Positions 53,611-61,574 of a DNA stretch of 64,000 nt are shown here, in pieces. The stretch spans positions 2,576,501 through 2,640,500 of the forward strand of contig NC_017542.1 of assembly GCF_000237325.1 (NCBI RefSeq), read 5' to 3'. The translations under genes and the position numbers were made by a program. This stretch comes from Paenibacillus polymyxa M1 (lineage in GTDB: Bacteria; Bacillota; Bacilli; Paenibacillales; Paenibacillaceae). The notes beneath the pieces were generated by a model. The model was not told where the DNA came from and made no database searches. It saw nothing but the letters and a program-made list of their open reading frames with translations. Numbering within the stretch: position 1 is the stretch's first letter; each line of letters opens with the position of its first letter.

Positions 53611-54843
53611 ATGAATCCATTTGAATCATTGTTGGAGCAATATGCAGAACTGGTCGTAAGAGTAGGAGTCAACATTCAGCCTGGACAGGCGATGTTGGTA
53701 ACTGCACCACTGGAAACTGTCGAGTTTACACGCCTGATTGTCAGCAAAGCCTATGAAGCAGGCGCTAAATATGTACAGGTAGAGTTTGAGGACGATTCCA
53801 TTACACGCAGTCGTTTTGAGCATGGCGACGAAGCCAGCTTTGATTACTACCCTGCTTGGAAGGCAGAAATGATGGAGAAATTCGCCGAAGAGGGTGGAGC
53901 CACATTAACGATTAAAGTGCCGAACCCGGATTTATATCAAGGTATTGATCCGCAAAAAGTTTCTCGTGCGACAAAAGCGGCAGCTACGGCGAGAGAAGGC
54001 TTTTCCAAATATACCCGCAATCACAAAATTAGCTGGTGTTTGATTAAAGCTCCGACGAAAGCCTGGGCCGATAAAGTGTTTGCGGATGTAGCAGAAGAAG
54101 ACCGCATTCGTGTTATGTGGGATACGATTTTCCAAATGAATCGTGTAGACGGCTCTGATCCCATTCAGAATTGGCAAAATCATTTGAAAAATCTTGAACA
54201 GGTACAAGATAAGCTGAATCATAAAAAATATAAAAGCCTGCACTATCGTGCGCCCGGAACAGATTTGAGAATTGAGTTGGCTGACGGACATATTTGGCGC
54301 AGTGGTGGTGGTGAAAACGGGCGCGGAGATTATTTTGTCGCGAATATGCCGACAGAAGAAGTATTCACGATGCCTAAGCGTACTGGTGTCGATGGTCACA
54401 TTACAAGTACCATGCCGCTTAATTTAAATGGACAGCTGGTAGATCGCATTACATTTACCTTTAAAGACGGTAAAGTCACCGAATATACAGCAGAATCCGG
54501 TGAGCAGCATCTCACTCATTTGCTCGCTACAGATGAAGGAGCCAGCTACCTGGGGGAAGTTGCCTTGGTGCCGCATGATTCACCGATTTCTAATCTCAAC
54601 CGCATCTTTTATAATACAGGTATCGACGAAAATGCTTCCTGCCACCTGGCTTTAGGCAGTGCGTATCCATTTAACATCGAAAATGGGACACAAATGAACC
54701 GGGAGGAACTACTCCAGAACGGTGCCAATGTCAGCCTGACTCATGTTGACTTCATGATCGGCTCAGCTGAGCTGGATATTGATGGTGAACTGCAAGACGG
54801 AAGCAAAGAGGCTGTGTTCCGCAAAGGAAATTGGGCTATTTAG
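53611..54843 (+). CDS. ampS: M29 family aminopeptidase (aminopeptidase T/AmpS)
   Basis: 410 residues from ATG 53611, chosen for GGAGCGTGG 5-9 nt upstream and because MNPFESLLEQYAELVVRVG is the usual N-terminus. Family landmarks: VNIQPGQAMLVTAPLE, the metal-ligand block FVANMPTEEVFTMPKR, AESGEQHLTHLL, GEVALVPHDSPISNLNRIFYNT with DENASCHLALGSAYP, and the C-terminal LTHVDFMIGSAELDIDG. A two-metal (Zn/Co) cytoplasmic exopeptidase. Likely in operon with the acyl-CoA synthetase. Terminator at 54876-54909. Confidence 0.9.
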   Translation: MNPFESLLEQYAELVVRVGVNIQPGQAMLVTAPLETVEFTRLIVSKAYEAGAKYVQVEFEDDSITRSRFEHGDEASFDYYPAWKAEMMEKFAEEGGATLTIKVPNPDLYQGIDPQKVSRATKAAATAREGFSKYTRNHKISWCLIKAPTKAWADKVFADVAEEDRIRVMWDTIFQMNRVDGSDPIQNWQNHLKNLEQVQDKLNHKKYKSLHYRAPGTDLRIELADGHIWRSGGGENGRGDYFVANMPTEEVFTMPKRTGVDGHITSTMPLNLNGQLVDRITFTFKDGKVTEYTAESGEQHLTHLLATDEGASYLGEVALVPHDSPISNLNRIFYNTGIDENASCHLALGSAYPFNIENGTQMNREELLQNGANVSLTHVDFMIGSAELDIDGELQDGSKEAVFRKGNWAI

Positions 54844-54875
54844 TTTTGCCTTTTCTTAATCTCTATTCAATCAAC

Positions 54876-54909
54876 CCGCAAACGATCTGATTCGTTTGCG
54901 GTTTTTTTT
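54876..54909 (+). terminator. intrinsic terminator
   Basis: Perfect 10-bp stem CCGCAAACGA (54876-54885) with TCGTTTGCGG (54892-54901), then eight T. Confidence 0.9.
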
Positions 54910-54963
54910 AGCCTAATTTTCATATCTTTACTTGTTTTGTGAAATGTAAAGTGCTAGGATAAG

Positions 54964-55004
54964 TTCAAACAATAATTTAAACAACGTTTTAAATATGGTT
55001 TGAA
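54964..55004 (+). promoter_or_regulatory. nested palindromic operator before a TetR gene
   Basis: TTCAAAC (54964-54970) and GTTTGAA (54998-55004) are an inverted repeat; inside, ATTTAAAC and GTTTTAAAT (54975-54994) form a second one sharing nearly the same centre. Placed ~75 bp before the TetR start, it is a likely autoregulatory site. Confidence 0.5.
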
Positions 55005-55076
55005 TTTTGTTTGTTTTGCTTAAGTGGCCCGTTTCATTTGTCCGTTAGGATTAAACTAAATAGGAGGAGGAAAAAC

Positions 55077-55667
55077 ATGAGTCATCCAGACAAAAAACAA
55101 CAGACCAAAGAAAAAATTCTACAGTCTACGCTGGAATTTATTCAAAAGGAAGGTTTCGAGGCGGTTACAATCAGAAAAATTGCTGATCTGTCTAGCACTA
55201 ATATTTCTTTGGTTAATTATTATTTTGGCTCCAAGGAAAATTTGCTCAGTGAAGCTATTGAAGTGATCCTAAACAGCTTTCAGCACACATTTTCTGTTTT
55301 GGACAATACAGCGATGCCCCCGCGAGATAGACTGAAACAATTTTTACTTAACTATTTACAGGTCATTCGCCAATATCCAGAACTTCTGTCACGAATTATT
55401 GTGATGGGCAGCACACCCTTTACATCTCAACAGGAATACGGAAGATTTTTAAACATGATGGGGTTTCCAAAGGTCCAGAACACGATCAAGGAGCTGACAG
55501 GTGAGCAACAGCCGGAGCGGTTGTTAGCAATGATGCTGCAAATATTCGGAGCTATTTTTCTGCCTGCACTGATGAGTCCGATTCTTGAGTCTGGAGCAGT
55601 TGTGGAAATGCCCACAATAGAGGAACAATTAAACCTGCTATTTGAAAGATATTTCGATCAAAAATAA
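55077..55667 (+). CDS. TetR family transcriptional regulator
   Basis: 196 residues from ATG 55077 with GGAGGAGG 6 nt upstream; a longer frame from 55011 lacks a site. The N-terminal helix-turn-helix is seen in ILQSTLEFIQKEGFEAVTIR, KIADLSSTNISLVNYYFGSK. The ligand domain (ISRIIVMGSTPF, MMLQIFGAIFLPALM) is typical in size. It precedes the HXXEE membrane protein by 18 bp and probably controls that gene and itself. Confidence 0.88.
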   Translation: MSHPDKKQQTKEKILQSTLEFIQKEGFEAVTIRKIADLSSTNISLVNYYFGSKENLLSEAIEVILNSFQHTFSVLDNTAMPPRDRLKQFLLNYLQVIRQYPELLSRIIVMGSTPFTSQQEYGRFLNMMGFPKVQNTIKELTGEQQPERLLAMMLQIFGAIFLPALMSPILESGAVVEMPTIEEQLNLLFERYFDQK

Positions 55668-55685
55668 ATCTCAGGGGTGAATACC

Positions 55686-56312
55686 ATGGAATTTTTGAGA
55701 AAATATTGGCAAGATGCAGGAGCCATCATTGGAGTGGCTGTATGTATTGTTTTGTTTTTGAATCCCGCCATGTTTTCTGATATATCAGGAATATTATGGT
55801 TGAGCTTTGTGAATATATTGTTTCACCAATTTGAGGAATACCGCTGGCCTGGATATTTTGCGGGTTTATTTAACAATATTTTGTTTAAAAGTGAAGCCCC
55901 AGATCATTACCCCTTGAACCCTAATTCAGCGATGATCATTAATGTGGCAATTGCCTATGTATTTTATCTGCTCCCCGTATGGTTCCCCCACGTAATCTGG
56001 CTCGGACTCGCACCAGTTTTGATGGGATTCTTCCAGGTCGTCTGGCACGGTATTGTTGTCAATCTCAAAGCAAAAACTGTATATAACCCTGGTTTGTGTA
56101 CGGCACTTCTCCTGCATGTCCCTATAGGAATCTGGTATATTCATGAAATCGTAAAGAGAGACATCCCAACGGCAATAGACTGGATTGCAGGCACAATCTA
56201 CTTTGTTTTTGCTGTATACATCTTCATTATCAAAGGGAATATATGGTTGAAGAAGAGTGACTCCCCTTACGCCTTTTCTAAACAACAGCTAGGAATTTAT
56301 GATCGCAGGTAG
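55686..56312 (+). CDS. HXXEE domain membrane protein
   Basis: 208 residues from ATG 55686 (AGGGGTG 7 nt upstream). About five to six membrane helices. The family-defining H-Q-F-E-E motif lies at about 49-53 (LFHQFEEYRWPGYFAG), with a later conserved FQVVWHGIVVNLKAKTVYNPG block holding a second His. The pattern of membrane-embedded His/Glu suggests an enzyme or metal site; function unknown. Organised with the preceding TetR gene as a two-gene unit. Confidence 0.8.
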   Translation: MEFLRKYWQDAGAIIGVAVCIVLFLNPAMFSDISGILWLSFVNILFHQFEEYRWPGYFAGLFNNILFKSEAPDHYPLNPNSAMIINVAIAYVFYLLPVWFPHVIWLGLAPVLMGFFQVVWHGIVVNLKAKTVYNPGLCTALLLHVPIGIWYIHEIVKRDIPTAIDWIAGTIYFVFAVYIFIIKGNIWLKKSDSPYAFSKQQLGIYDRR

Positions 56313-56432
56313 GATATGTTAGAAAATCACAAATGTGCTTGTTTACAAGTTGGATACAAGTAGAGGTATTCTCGAAACGAGGTTCGGTTACACTTGGTTT
56401 GTACCCAAGAACAAGGAAAGAGTGATCTTATA

Positions 56433-57233
56433 ATGAAACCTACACATCAATCTCGTAATCGTAAAAAGTTAGCTTGCAAGCTGGTCACCACCAGCGCTTT
56501 ATTGGCTATAGGTTTTGCTGTAATGACAGGATGCGGCAATAGCGGAGAAGCAAACTCAACTGCTCCCTCTACAACGAAATCAGCCACACCATCTGCCAGT
56601 AATTCAACAGATCAGAACACAGACATCCATACCAACGAGCAAGATACTCACACTAACAAGACGAGTACAGATCTCAGCAAGCCTAGTGTGGATGCGGGAA
56701 GTTCCAAGGGAAGTTCCAAAAATACTGGAAAAGAGTTTGATCAAGGTTCAACCTCGACACAGCATAAACCTGCTAGTAGTACAGCCTCACCTGACAGTAA
56801 ATACAGCTCTGCAGCTGCTATATTGAGTGCAGCCAAGCAGGGGACGTTACCCAATCTGCCTAAAGGTCTTGGTTTGGGAACTAGCAGCGATCTTTTGTTT
56901 GAGCTTTGGGGGAAATCCGATTCTGGTTCTACAGGCCCTATGAGAAGTTACGCTAAATATCATACAGATCTCGTACTGGATGGAAATGATAAAGTTACAG
57001 AAATTACTTCTTCCGATTCAAAATATAAGAAGTTGCTTATCAAACAAGTTATTGACGAACTGGGCCAGCCCACAGAAACAGTTGACACCTCTAGAGACAT
57101 ATCCGGCACAGCAGAAGCTAATTATAAAATCAACAACACATCAGGTCTTAGTTATTATTTAGTATTTTCCTATCAAACCAAAACGCAAAAGGTCAGTTAT
57201 GTTCGATTATATTTTAACTCGATGACGCCATAA
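56433..57233 (+). CDS. DUF4309 (YjgB-like) lipoprotein
   Basis: 266 residues from ATG 56433. The lipoprotein signal (LVTTSALLAIGFAVMTGCGN) has its lipobox M-T-G-C at about 33-36. A Ser/Thr/Asn/Lys-rich linker of ~90 residues follows, with DQNTDIHTNEQDTHTNKTST. The C-terminal DUF4309 domain (about 140-266) shows LPNLPKGLGLGTSSDLLFEL, WGKSDSG and YYLVFSYQTKTQKVSYVRLY. Related to B. subtilis YjgB; a surface protein of unknown role. Terminator at 57259-57293. Confidence 0.8.
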   Translation: MKPTHQSRNRKKLACKLVTTSALLAIGFAVMTGCGNSGEANSTAPSTTKSATPSASNSTDQNTDIHTNEQDTHTNKTSTDLSKPSVDAGSSKGSSKNTGKEFDQGSTSTQHKPASSTASPDSKYSSAAAILSAAKQGTLPNLPKGLGLGTSSDLLFELWGKSDSGSTGPMRSYAKYHTDLVLDGNDKVTEITSSDSKYKKLLIKQVIDELGQPTETVDTSRDISGTAEANYKINNTSGLSYYLVFSYQTKTQKVSYVRLYFNSMTP

Positions 57234-57258
57234 TTAGATTTAGATGTATAAAAAAGAG

Positions 57259-57293
57259 AGTCGTTTCCATTACGATCATGGAGGCGACTTTTT
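57259..57293 (+). terminator. intrinsic terminator
   Basis: AGTCGTTTCCAT (57259-57270) pairs with ATGGAGGCGACT (57278-57289) with G-T wobble, then T run. Confidence 0.85.
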
Positions 57294-57333
57294 CGGTTCA
57301 TTGCATTTTTAGAGGATGACATTTATAATGTTA

Positions 57334-57351
57334 AGTGATTGATTAATCACT
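57334..57351 (+). promoter_or_regulatory. palindromic operator before a TetR gene
   Basis: AGTGATT (57334-57340), 4-nt spacer, AATCACT (57345-57351): a perfect 7-bp inverted repeat 39 bp before the start codon, the usual place for a TetR autoregulatory operator. Confidence 0.6.
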
Positions 57352-57389
57352 AATCAGAAAATTTGTGATAAATAAAAGGATGAGAAAAT

Positions 57390-57917
57390 ATGGCTAAAGC
57401 AACATCAACATCAATAAATCGCCAAAAGGAAATCATATCTGCTGCTATTGAAGTCTTTGCGGAGATGGGCTACTATCGAGCTACAACGGCCAAAGTTGCG
57501 GAACGGGCTAATATTTCTCAGCCCTATGTTTTTCGCTTTTTCGCTACTAAAGAAGCCTTGCTTATTGAAGCCCTAAAGGTATCATTTGCACGTATCATAG
57601 ACTCTTTTCACCGGGTCATTCAATCCGCTTCGTCGGAACAGTTAGAGCAAGAACTGATTGCAGCCTATTCGCAGATTATGACGGAATATCGAAATGAAAT
57701 ACTTTTGCAAATGCAGGCACAGACAATCCGTGAGGATGTGGTTGTAACCGTGATGCAGCAGGGGTTACGTGAGATCCATACGACAGTTTATGACGCTTTC
57801 TGCCAGGCTGGTATTGAACAAGCCTTGGAAAGAACAATGCTTTTTCTCGCCAGAGGAATGCTATGTAATATTTCGATGTCGCTGGATCTGCCAGAACTGA
57901 TGAAAACAGACGATTAA
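57390..57917 (+). CDS. TetR family transcriptional regulator
   Basis: 175 residues. Helix-turn-helix in IISAAIEVFAEMGYYRATTA, KVAERANISQPYVFRFFATK. The ligand domain (YRNEILLQMQAQTIREDVVV, MLFLARGMLCNISMSL) is of usual size. AAAAGGATG precedes the ATG. No partner gene follows before the terminator at 57935, so it acts on itself through the 57334 palindrome and on distant genes. Confidence 0.88.
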   Translation: MAKATSTSINRQKEIISAAIEVFAEMGYYRATTAKVAERANISQPYVFRFFATKEALLIEALKVSFARIIDSFHRVIQSASSEQLEQELIAAYSQIMTEYRNEILLQMQAQTIREDVVVTVMQQGLREIHTTVYDAFCQAGIEQALERTMLFLARGMLCNISMSLDLPELMKTDD

Positions 57918-57934
57918 TTGGTATGTATGCAGTA

Positions 57935-57961
57935 GAGTCGCGCTTTTGCGCGGCTTTTTTG
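57935..57961 (+). terminator. intrinsic terminator
   Basis: GTCGCGC (57937-57943) pairs with GCGCGGC (57948-57954), then T run 57955-57961. Confidence 0.85.
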
Positions 57962-58019
57962 TGTGCTTTTAATTGTACAAGACATGAATTGTTAGTTTGA
58001 ATGAAAATGACTAGCTAAG

Positions 58020-58065
58020 TTGACAAGAGAAGTGGGCCTCGCTATTCTTATACCTATAGGGGTAT
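58020..58065 (+). promoter_or_regulatory. promoter with CstR/CsoR-type operator
   Basis: TTGACA (58020-58025), 17-nt spacer, TATTCT (58043-58048) is a strong sigma-A promoter. Immediately downstream ATACCTATAGGGGTAT (58050-58065) matches the G/C-tract palindromes bound by CsoR-family repressors, of which CstR is the persulfide sensor. The repressor gene is the third gene of the locus. Confidence 0.7.
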
Positions 58066-58121
58066 ATGTATTTAAAATTAAAATTATACTAAGCCCCACA
58101 AAAAAAGGCGGAGGTACCACT

Positions 58122-58712
58122 ATGTCATTAACTAGTCATATCGAAGCAGATCAGATTCTTGATTGCAAAGGGCTTGCTTGTCCTATGCCAATTGTAAAAA
58201 CAAAAAAAGCTATGGATGAGCTTCTTGCCGGGCAGATTATGGAGGTTCAAGTGACTGACAAAGGTTCGTTAGCAGATTTTCAGAGCTGGGCCCAAGGCAC
58301 CGGACATCAGTATTTGGGCACTTTTCAAGAAGGAGTTGTCATGCGACATTATCTACGCAAAGCAAATCCGACTGATGTGAAGGAGGAGCAAGCATTCCCT
58401 TCCACGATAAGTCATAAAGAGCTGCAAGCAAAATGGTTTGCAAAGGAGAACTTCATTTTGCTGGATGTTCGTGAACCCGCCGAATTTGCTCTTCAACACA
58501 TCCCAGAATCTAAGCACATCCCCCTCGGAGAACTGGAGAACAGACTCGCTGAGCTAAATCTGGAAGATGAAATCGCAGTGATCTGCCAAGCTGGAGCACG
58601 CAGTGAAAGGGCTTGCCGGTTATTGGCAGACAAAGGCGCTAAAAACGTCAAATCTGTGCTTTCAGGCATGTCCGGCTGGGCAGGAGAAATAATAGGGTAC
58701 GATTCTATATGA
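58122..58712 (+). CDS. TusA-rhodanese fusion sulfurtransferase
   Basis: 196 residues from ATG 58122 (CGGAGG 7 nt upstream). Residues 8-80 are a TusA-like domain with the sulfur-carrying C20 in LDCKGLACPMPIVKTKKAM. Residues ~95-195 are a rhodanese domain with LLDVREPAEFALQHIPES and active-site loop C155-Q-A-G-A-R-S. Such fusions pass sulfane sulfur between persulfides and carriers; CstA of staphylococci combines the same two domains with a third. The next gene overlaps its stop by 4 bp. Regulated from the CstR-type operator at 58050. Confidence 0.88.
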   Translation: MSLTSHIEADQILDCKGLACPMPIVKTKKAMDELLAGQIMEVQVTDKGSLADFQSWAQGTGHQYLGTFQEGVVMRHYLRKANPTDVKEEQAFPSTISHKELQAKWFAKENFILLDVREPAEFALQHIPESKHIPLGELENRLAELNLEDEIAVICQAGARSERACRLLADKGAKNVKSVLSGMSGWAGEIIGYDSI

Positions 58713-59185
58713 GTACAGCCAAAACAACGATTATTTTATTCAGCGGTGAGCTGGATAAAGCGCTTGCTGCATTCATTATTGCGAATGGAGCGGCAGCATA
58801 TGATCATGAAGTAACTATTTTCTTTACATTTTGGGGACTAAATATATTGCGTAAGGATGAGCTCATGCGCACCCATAAGGGAATGCTCGAAAAAGCCTTT
58901 GGCTGGATCATGCCTCGTGGACCGAAAAAGTTAGCACTCTCCAAAATGAATTTCGTCGGACTGGGACCACAGATGATCAAGCATGTCATGAAAAAGCATA
59001 ATGCGCTCTCTCTTCCAGAGCTTATAGAGTTAGCACAAGAGCAGGGGATCAAGCTCGTCGCTTGCACCATGACCATGGATTTGTTAGGACTTCAACAAGA
59101 AGAGCTAATAGATGGTGTGGAATATGCTGGAGTAGCTGCTTACTTGGGAGATGCATCGCAAGGACAGGTGAATCTATTTATTTAG
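58709..59185 (+). CDS. DsrE/DsrF/DrsH-like family protein
   Basis: 158 residues, start overlapping the upstream stop (ATGA), so translationally coupled. The DsrE2-like fold is recognised from TTIILFSGELDKALAAFIIA, EVTIFFTFWGLNILRK and GIKLVACTMTMDLLGL, the last with the conserved cysteine that carries sulfur. Several hydrophobic stretches suggest a membrane-associated or tightly packed protein. Works with TusA/rhodanese in sulfur relay; role in detoxifying hydrogen sulfide-derived persulfides is inferred from the operon. Confidence 0.85.
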   Translation: MSTAKTTIILFSGELDKALAAFIIANGAAAYDHEVTIFFTFWGLNILRKDELMRTHKGMLEKAFGWIMPRGPKKLALSKMNFVGLGPQMIKHVMKKHNALSLPELIELAQEQGIKLVACTMTMDLLGLQQEELIDGVEYAGVAAYLGDASQGQVNLFI

Positions 59186-59209
59186 GGTATCCTATTTACT
59201 TTTTTGGTT

Positions 59210-59236
59210 TATAATATACCTATACATGTATATGGT
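59210..59236 (+). promoter_or_regulatory. -10 element and second CstR-type operator
   Basis: TATAAT (59210-59215) is followed by CCTATACATGTATATGG (59219-59235), containing the 12-bp palindrome TATACATGTATA, resembling the operator at 58050. It suggests separate, autoregulated transcription of the repressor gene. Confidence 0.5.
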
Positions 59237-59261
59237 AAGTCAAAAAAGGAGTGCATTGCTT

Positions 59262-59528
59262 ATGGATTACAATTACAGTGATGAACTGAAAACGCGCTTG
59301 AGAAGGATTGAGGGCCAAGTACGTGGAGTACTTCGTTTAATGGATGAGGGCAAGTCGTGCAAGGATGTAGTCAGCCAGCTATCAGCTGTACGCAATGCAT
59401 CAGATAAAGCAATCGCCCAGATTGTAGCAGAAAATCTGCAACGCTGCATATTGGAAGAGCAAGAAGCTGGGGGAGATACGGATAAGCTGGTTAAAGAAGC
59501 AATTCAGCTGCTGGTGAAAAGTAGATAA
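59262..59528 (+). CDS. cstR: CsoR-family repressor, CstR-like (persulfide sensor)
   Basis: 88 residues from ATG 59262 (AAAGGAGTG upstream; an in-frame ATG at 59226 lies inside the operator). The four-helix CsoR fold is shown by LKTRLRRIEGQVRGVLRLMD and SCKDVVSQLSAVRNASDKAI. The two reactive cysteines are C33 and C62 (NLQRCIL). In copper-sensing CsoR a His four residues before the second Cys completes the site; here it is N58, which points to the CstR subclass sensing persulfides rather than copper. It lies in the sulfur operon. Terminator at 59578-59611. Confidence 0.85.
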   Translation: MDYNYSDELKTRLRRIEGQVRGVLRLMDEGKSCKDVVSQLSAVRNASDKAIAQIVAENLQRCILEEQEAGGDTDKLVKEAIQLLVKSR

Positions 59529-59577
59529 TTTATATGAATACACGAAAGACTAAGATTAAATAATAGCCGAATTAAAA

Positions 59578-59611
59578 GGTTCGCTGCCCTAGTTGGTAGC
59601 GGACTTTTTTT
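59578..59611 (+). terminator. intrinsic terminator
   Basis: GTTCGCTGCC (59579-59588) pairs with GGTAGCGGAC with wobble, then T run. Ends the sulfur operon. Confidence 0.8.
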
Positions 59612-59708
59612 CGGACAACTTTAGGAATGGATTAAGCCTCTGTTTATACAGAAGTATAGGAGTGTAAATAACCCATAAGAAAAATAACTTCTTTCGGAGG
59701 GCATAGGT

Positions 59709-60395
59709 ATGGAGGTATTTGTCACGATTGGTGTCAAATTGATCATCAGCTTTTTTGGCCTATGGCTTATTACTTTTATTACAGGTCGGAAAACACTCAG
59801 TCAGTTAACACCGCTCGATTTTCTGACATCATTGGTATTGAGCGAAATTGTAGGGAATACGTTATATGACGATAAGGTGACCATTTGGCATCTTTTGTTT
59901 GCTTTGGCACTATGGTGCGCGCTGGCCTACTTTTTCGAAAAAGCGACGACCCATTTTGTGAAATTTGGATATATGGCAGAAGGTCGAACAGTGCTGCTCG
60001 TGGATAAAGGGCAGGTTAATCAAGAATTGCTGGAGAAATATGATATAGAATTTACACAGCTACTCTCCATGCTACGCCAGCAAAATATTTTTTCTCTGCG
60101 TGAGGTCTTGTACGCTACGTTAGAGACGAACGGCTCATTGTCGGTCATGCGCAAACCCGAATATGAGCCACCCGCTGCTCAGGATATGGGAATAGATGCA
60201 CAGCCTGATCTTTTTTCTGTTACTGTCATTGATAAGGGAAGGTTGCTAAATGAATCTATGCGCGGGAAAACAATTGATGTAGAGCTGATAAAAGCGAAGA
60301 CGCGAGAGCAGGGATATGATAGTATCGACGAGATTGCCTATGCAGAGCTTAGCGAGGATGGAACGCTCCATATAGTGCCGATGAAAGAGAAATAA
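59709..60395 (+). CDS. DUF421 family membrane protein (YetF/YcaP type)
   Basis: 228 residues. Three membrane helices in the first ~85 residues (VKLIISFFGLWLITFITGRK, with the conserved LTPLDFLTSLVLSEIVGNTL), then the cytoplasmic DUF421 domain (EGRTVLLVDKGQVNQELLEK, LREVLYATLETNGSLSVMRK). B. subtilis homologues (YetF, YrbG) lie in the spore or vegetative membrane and their role is not settled. GGAGGG precedes the ATG. Converges on the second germination operon. Confidence 0.88.
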   Translation: MEVFVTIGVKLIISFFGLWLITFITGRKTLSQLTPLDFLTSLVLSEIVGNTLYDDKVTIWHLLFALALWCALAYFFEKATTHFVKFGYMAEGRTVLLVDKGQVNQELLEKYDIEFTQLLSMLRQQNIFSLREVLYATLETNGSLSVMRKPEYEPPAAQDMGIDAQPDLFSVTVIDKGRLLNESMRGKTIDVELIKAKTREQGYDSIDEIAYAELSEDGTLHIVPMKEK

Positions 60396-60439
60396 AAATC
60401 AAAAAAGTGGTGGATCTATTTAAATGAATGATCATCTCC

Positions 60440-61546
60440 TCATGAAGAGGACTGTTTATTTGTCTTTTTTCTTTTTTTAATAACAATAAAGGCAAATAAT
60501 AACAAAGGGAGGAAAATTTGAAAAACAGGAAACCAGGAATTAAGAACAAATTTTCGACCGATTACCATGTGATGAATATAGTTAGGCGACAAAAAAGAAA
60601 GACCATAAATAAGTGCTGCAAGGGGAAGAATCCATTTTTTAAATCCGACTCCGGTTATTTTTTCAAGTCCTATCACAGCACCATTAAAAAATAAAGACAT
60701 TTTGATGATCAAGCCAAGAAAAAGAAGCAAGGTGAAAAGGGCATCCATTCGTTCGAACAGATCTGCTAATTCAATCAACTGAACAGCTTCCAAAAGAGGA
60801 AGTGTGCTATTGGCGGCGATCTTGGGTCCGAGAACAAAAATTTCCAATTGATTAACAAATGTTAGAGCAAGTGCGGTCATTATATAGGCAAAAAAAACGG
60901 GTTTTGTGAGATTCCGGCCTTTATATGCAAGCGGATAAAATACAAGAAATAACACAGTTTGTCCGAATGGAAAAGAAATAAGCTCAGGAATAGCGGCCTT
61001 AAATATAGGTGTCCATCCTTCCTCTAAAACCGGAAGGGAATTTTCGAGATGAAAGAGACCGGTTGCCGGAATTAATATACTAATAAGAGCGTAGCCAAGA
61101 ACAAAAAAAGGGAAAAGAAATAAGCAAAGCAAGAACAATGCTTTGTAGCCATAACGAACCGTGTTGGATACAACCACGATTGTGATCAGGATGATGATCC
61201 ACAAGGGGGTTTGGCGGAGCAGAGTCATTACGGTCACCTCGCCTAAATCGCGTATGTTCCGAGAAGCTTCATATGTAAAATACATCACAAAAAGTAAATT
61301 GATGAGTGTACCCACATATTTCCCTGTGTAACGGCGAAACAACATGAACAAATCTAATTCAGGATCTTGATGGTGAATAGCAAGATGGAGCATTAGCAGA
61401 AGAAGTCCTGCTAATGCTCCTATCAACATGACTAACCAAGCATCTTGCTTTGCTTCAGCCCCCATTAAAAACAAAGTTGTACTTCCAACTTCAAATAAAG
61501 ACATACAAATGATCAGCTCGGATACTCGGATTGTATTTTGACGCAT
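60440..61546 (-). CDS. spore germination receptor permease subunit (GerAB family), second operon
   Basis: 368 residues with about ten hydrophobic segments, the spore_permease layout (RVSELIICMSLFEVGSTTLF, AKQDAWLVMLIGALAGLLLL). Third gene of an A-C-B operon on the minus strand, 28 bp after the C subunit. Sequence differs clearly from the B subunit at 1306-2406, so the two receptors probably recognise different germinants. AGGTGAAATGAAGC precedes the ATG. Confidence 0.87.
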   Translation of the reverse strand: MRQNTIRVSELIICMSLFEVGSTTLFLMGAEAKQDAWLVMLIGALAGLLLLMLHLAIHHQDPELDLFMLFRRYTGKYVGTLINLLFVMYFTYEASRNIRDLGEVTVMTLLRQTPLWIIILITIVVVSNTVRYGYKALFLLCLFLFPFFVLGYALISILIPATGLFHLENSLPVLEEGWTPIFKAAIPELISFPFGQTVLFLVFYPLAYKGRNLTKPVFFAYIMTALALTFVNQLEIFVLGPKIAANSTLPLLEAVQLIELADLFERMDALFTLLLFLGLIIKMSLFFNGAVIGLEKITGVGFKKWILPLAALIYGLSFLSPNYIHHMVIGRKFVLNSWFPVFQIFLPLLLFAFIVIKKRKKTNKQSSS

Positions 61547-61574
61547 TGCTTCATTTCACCTCTCCCTGTTTATT

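Noticed and set aside
58020..58121. N-terminal extension of the TusA-rhodanese protein from 58020
   Set aside because: The extension covers the promoter and operator and has no ribosome site; ATG 58122 has one.
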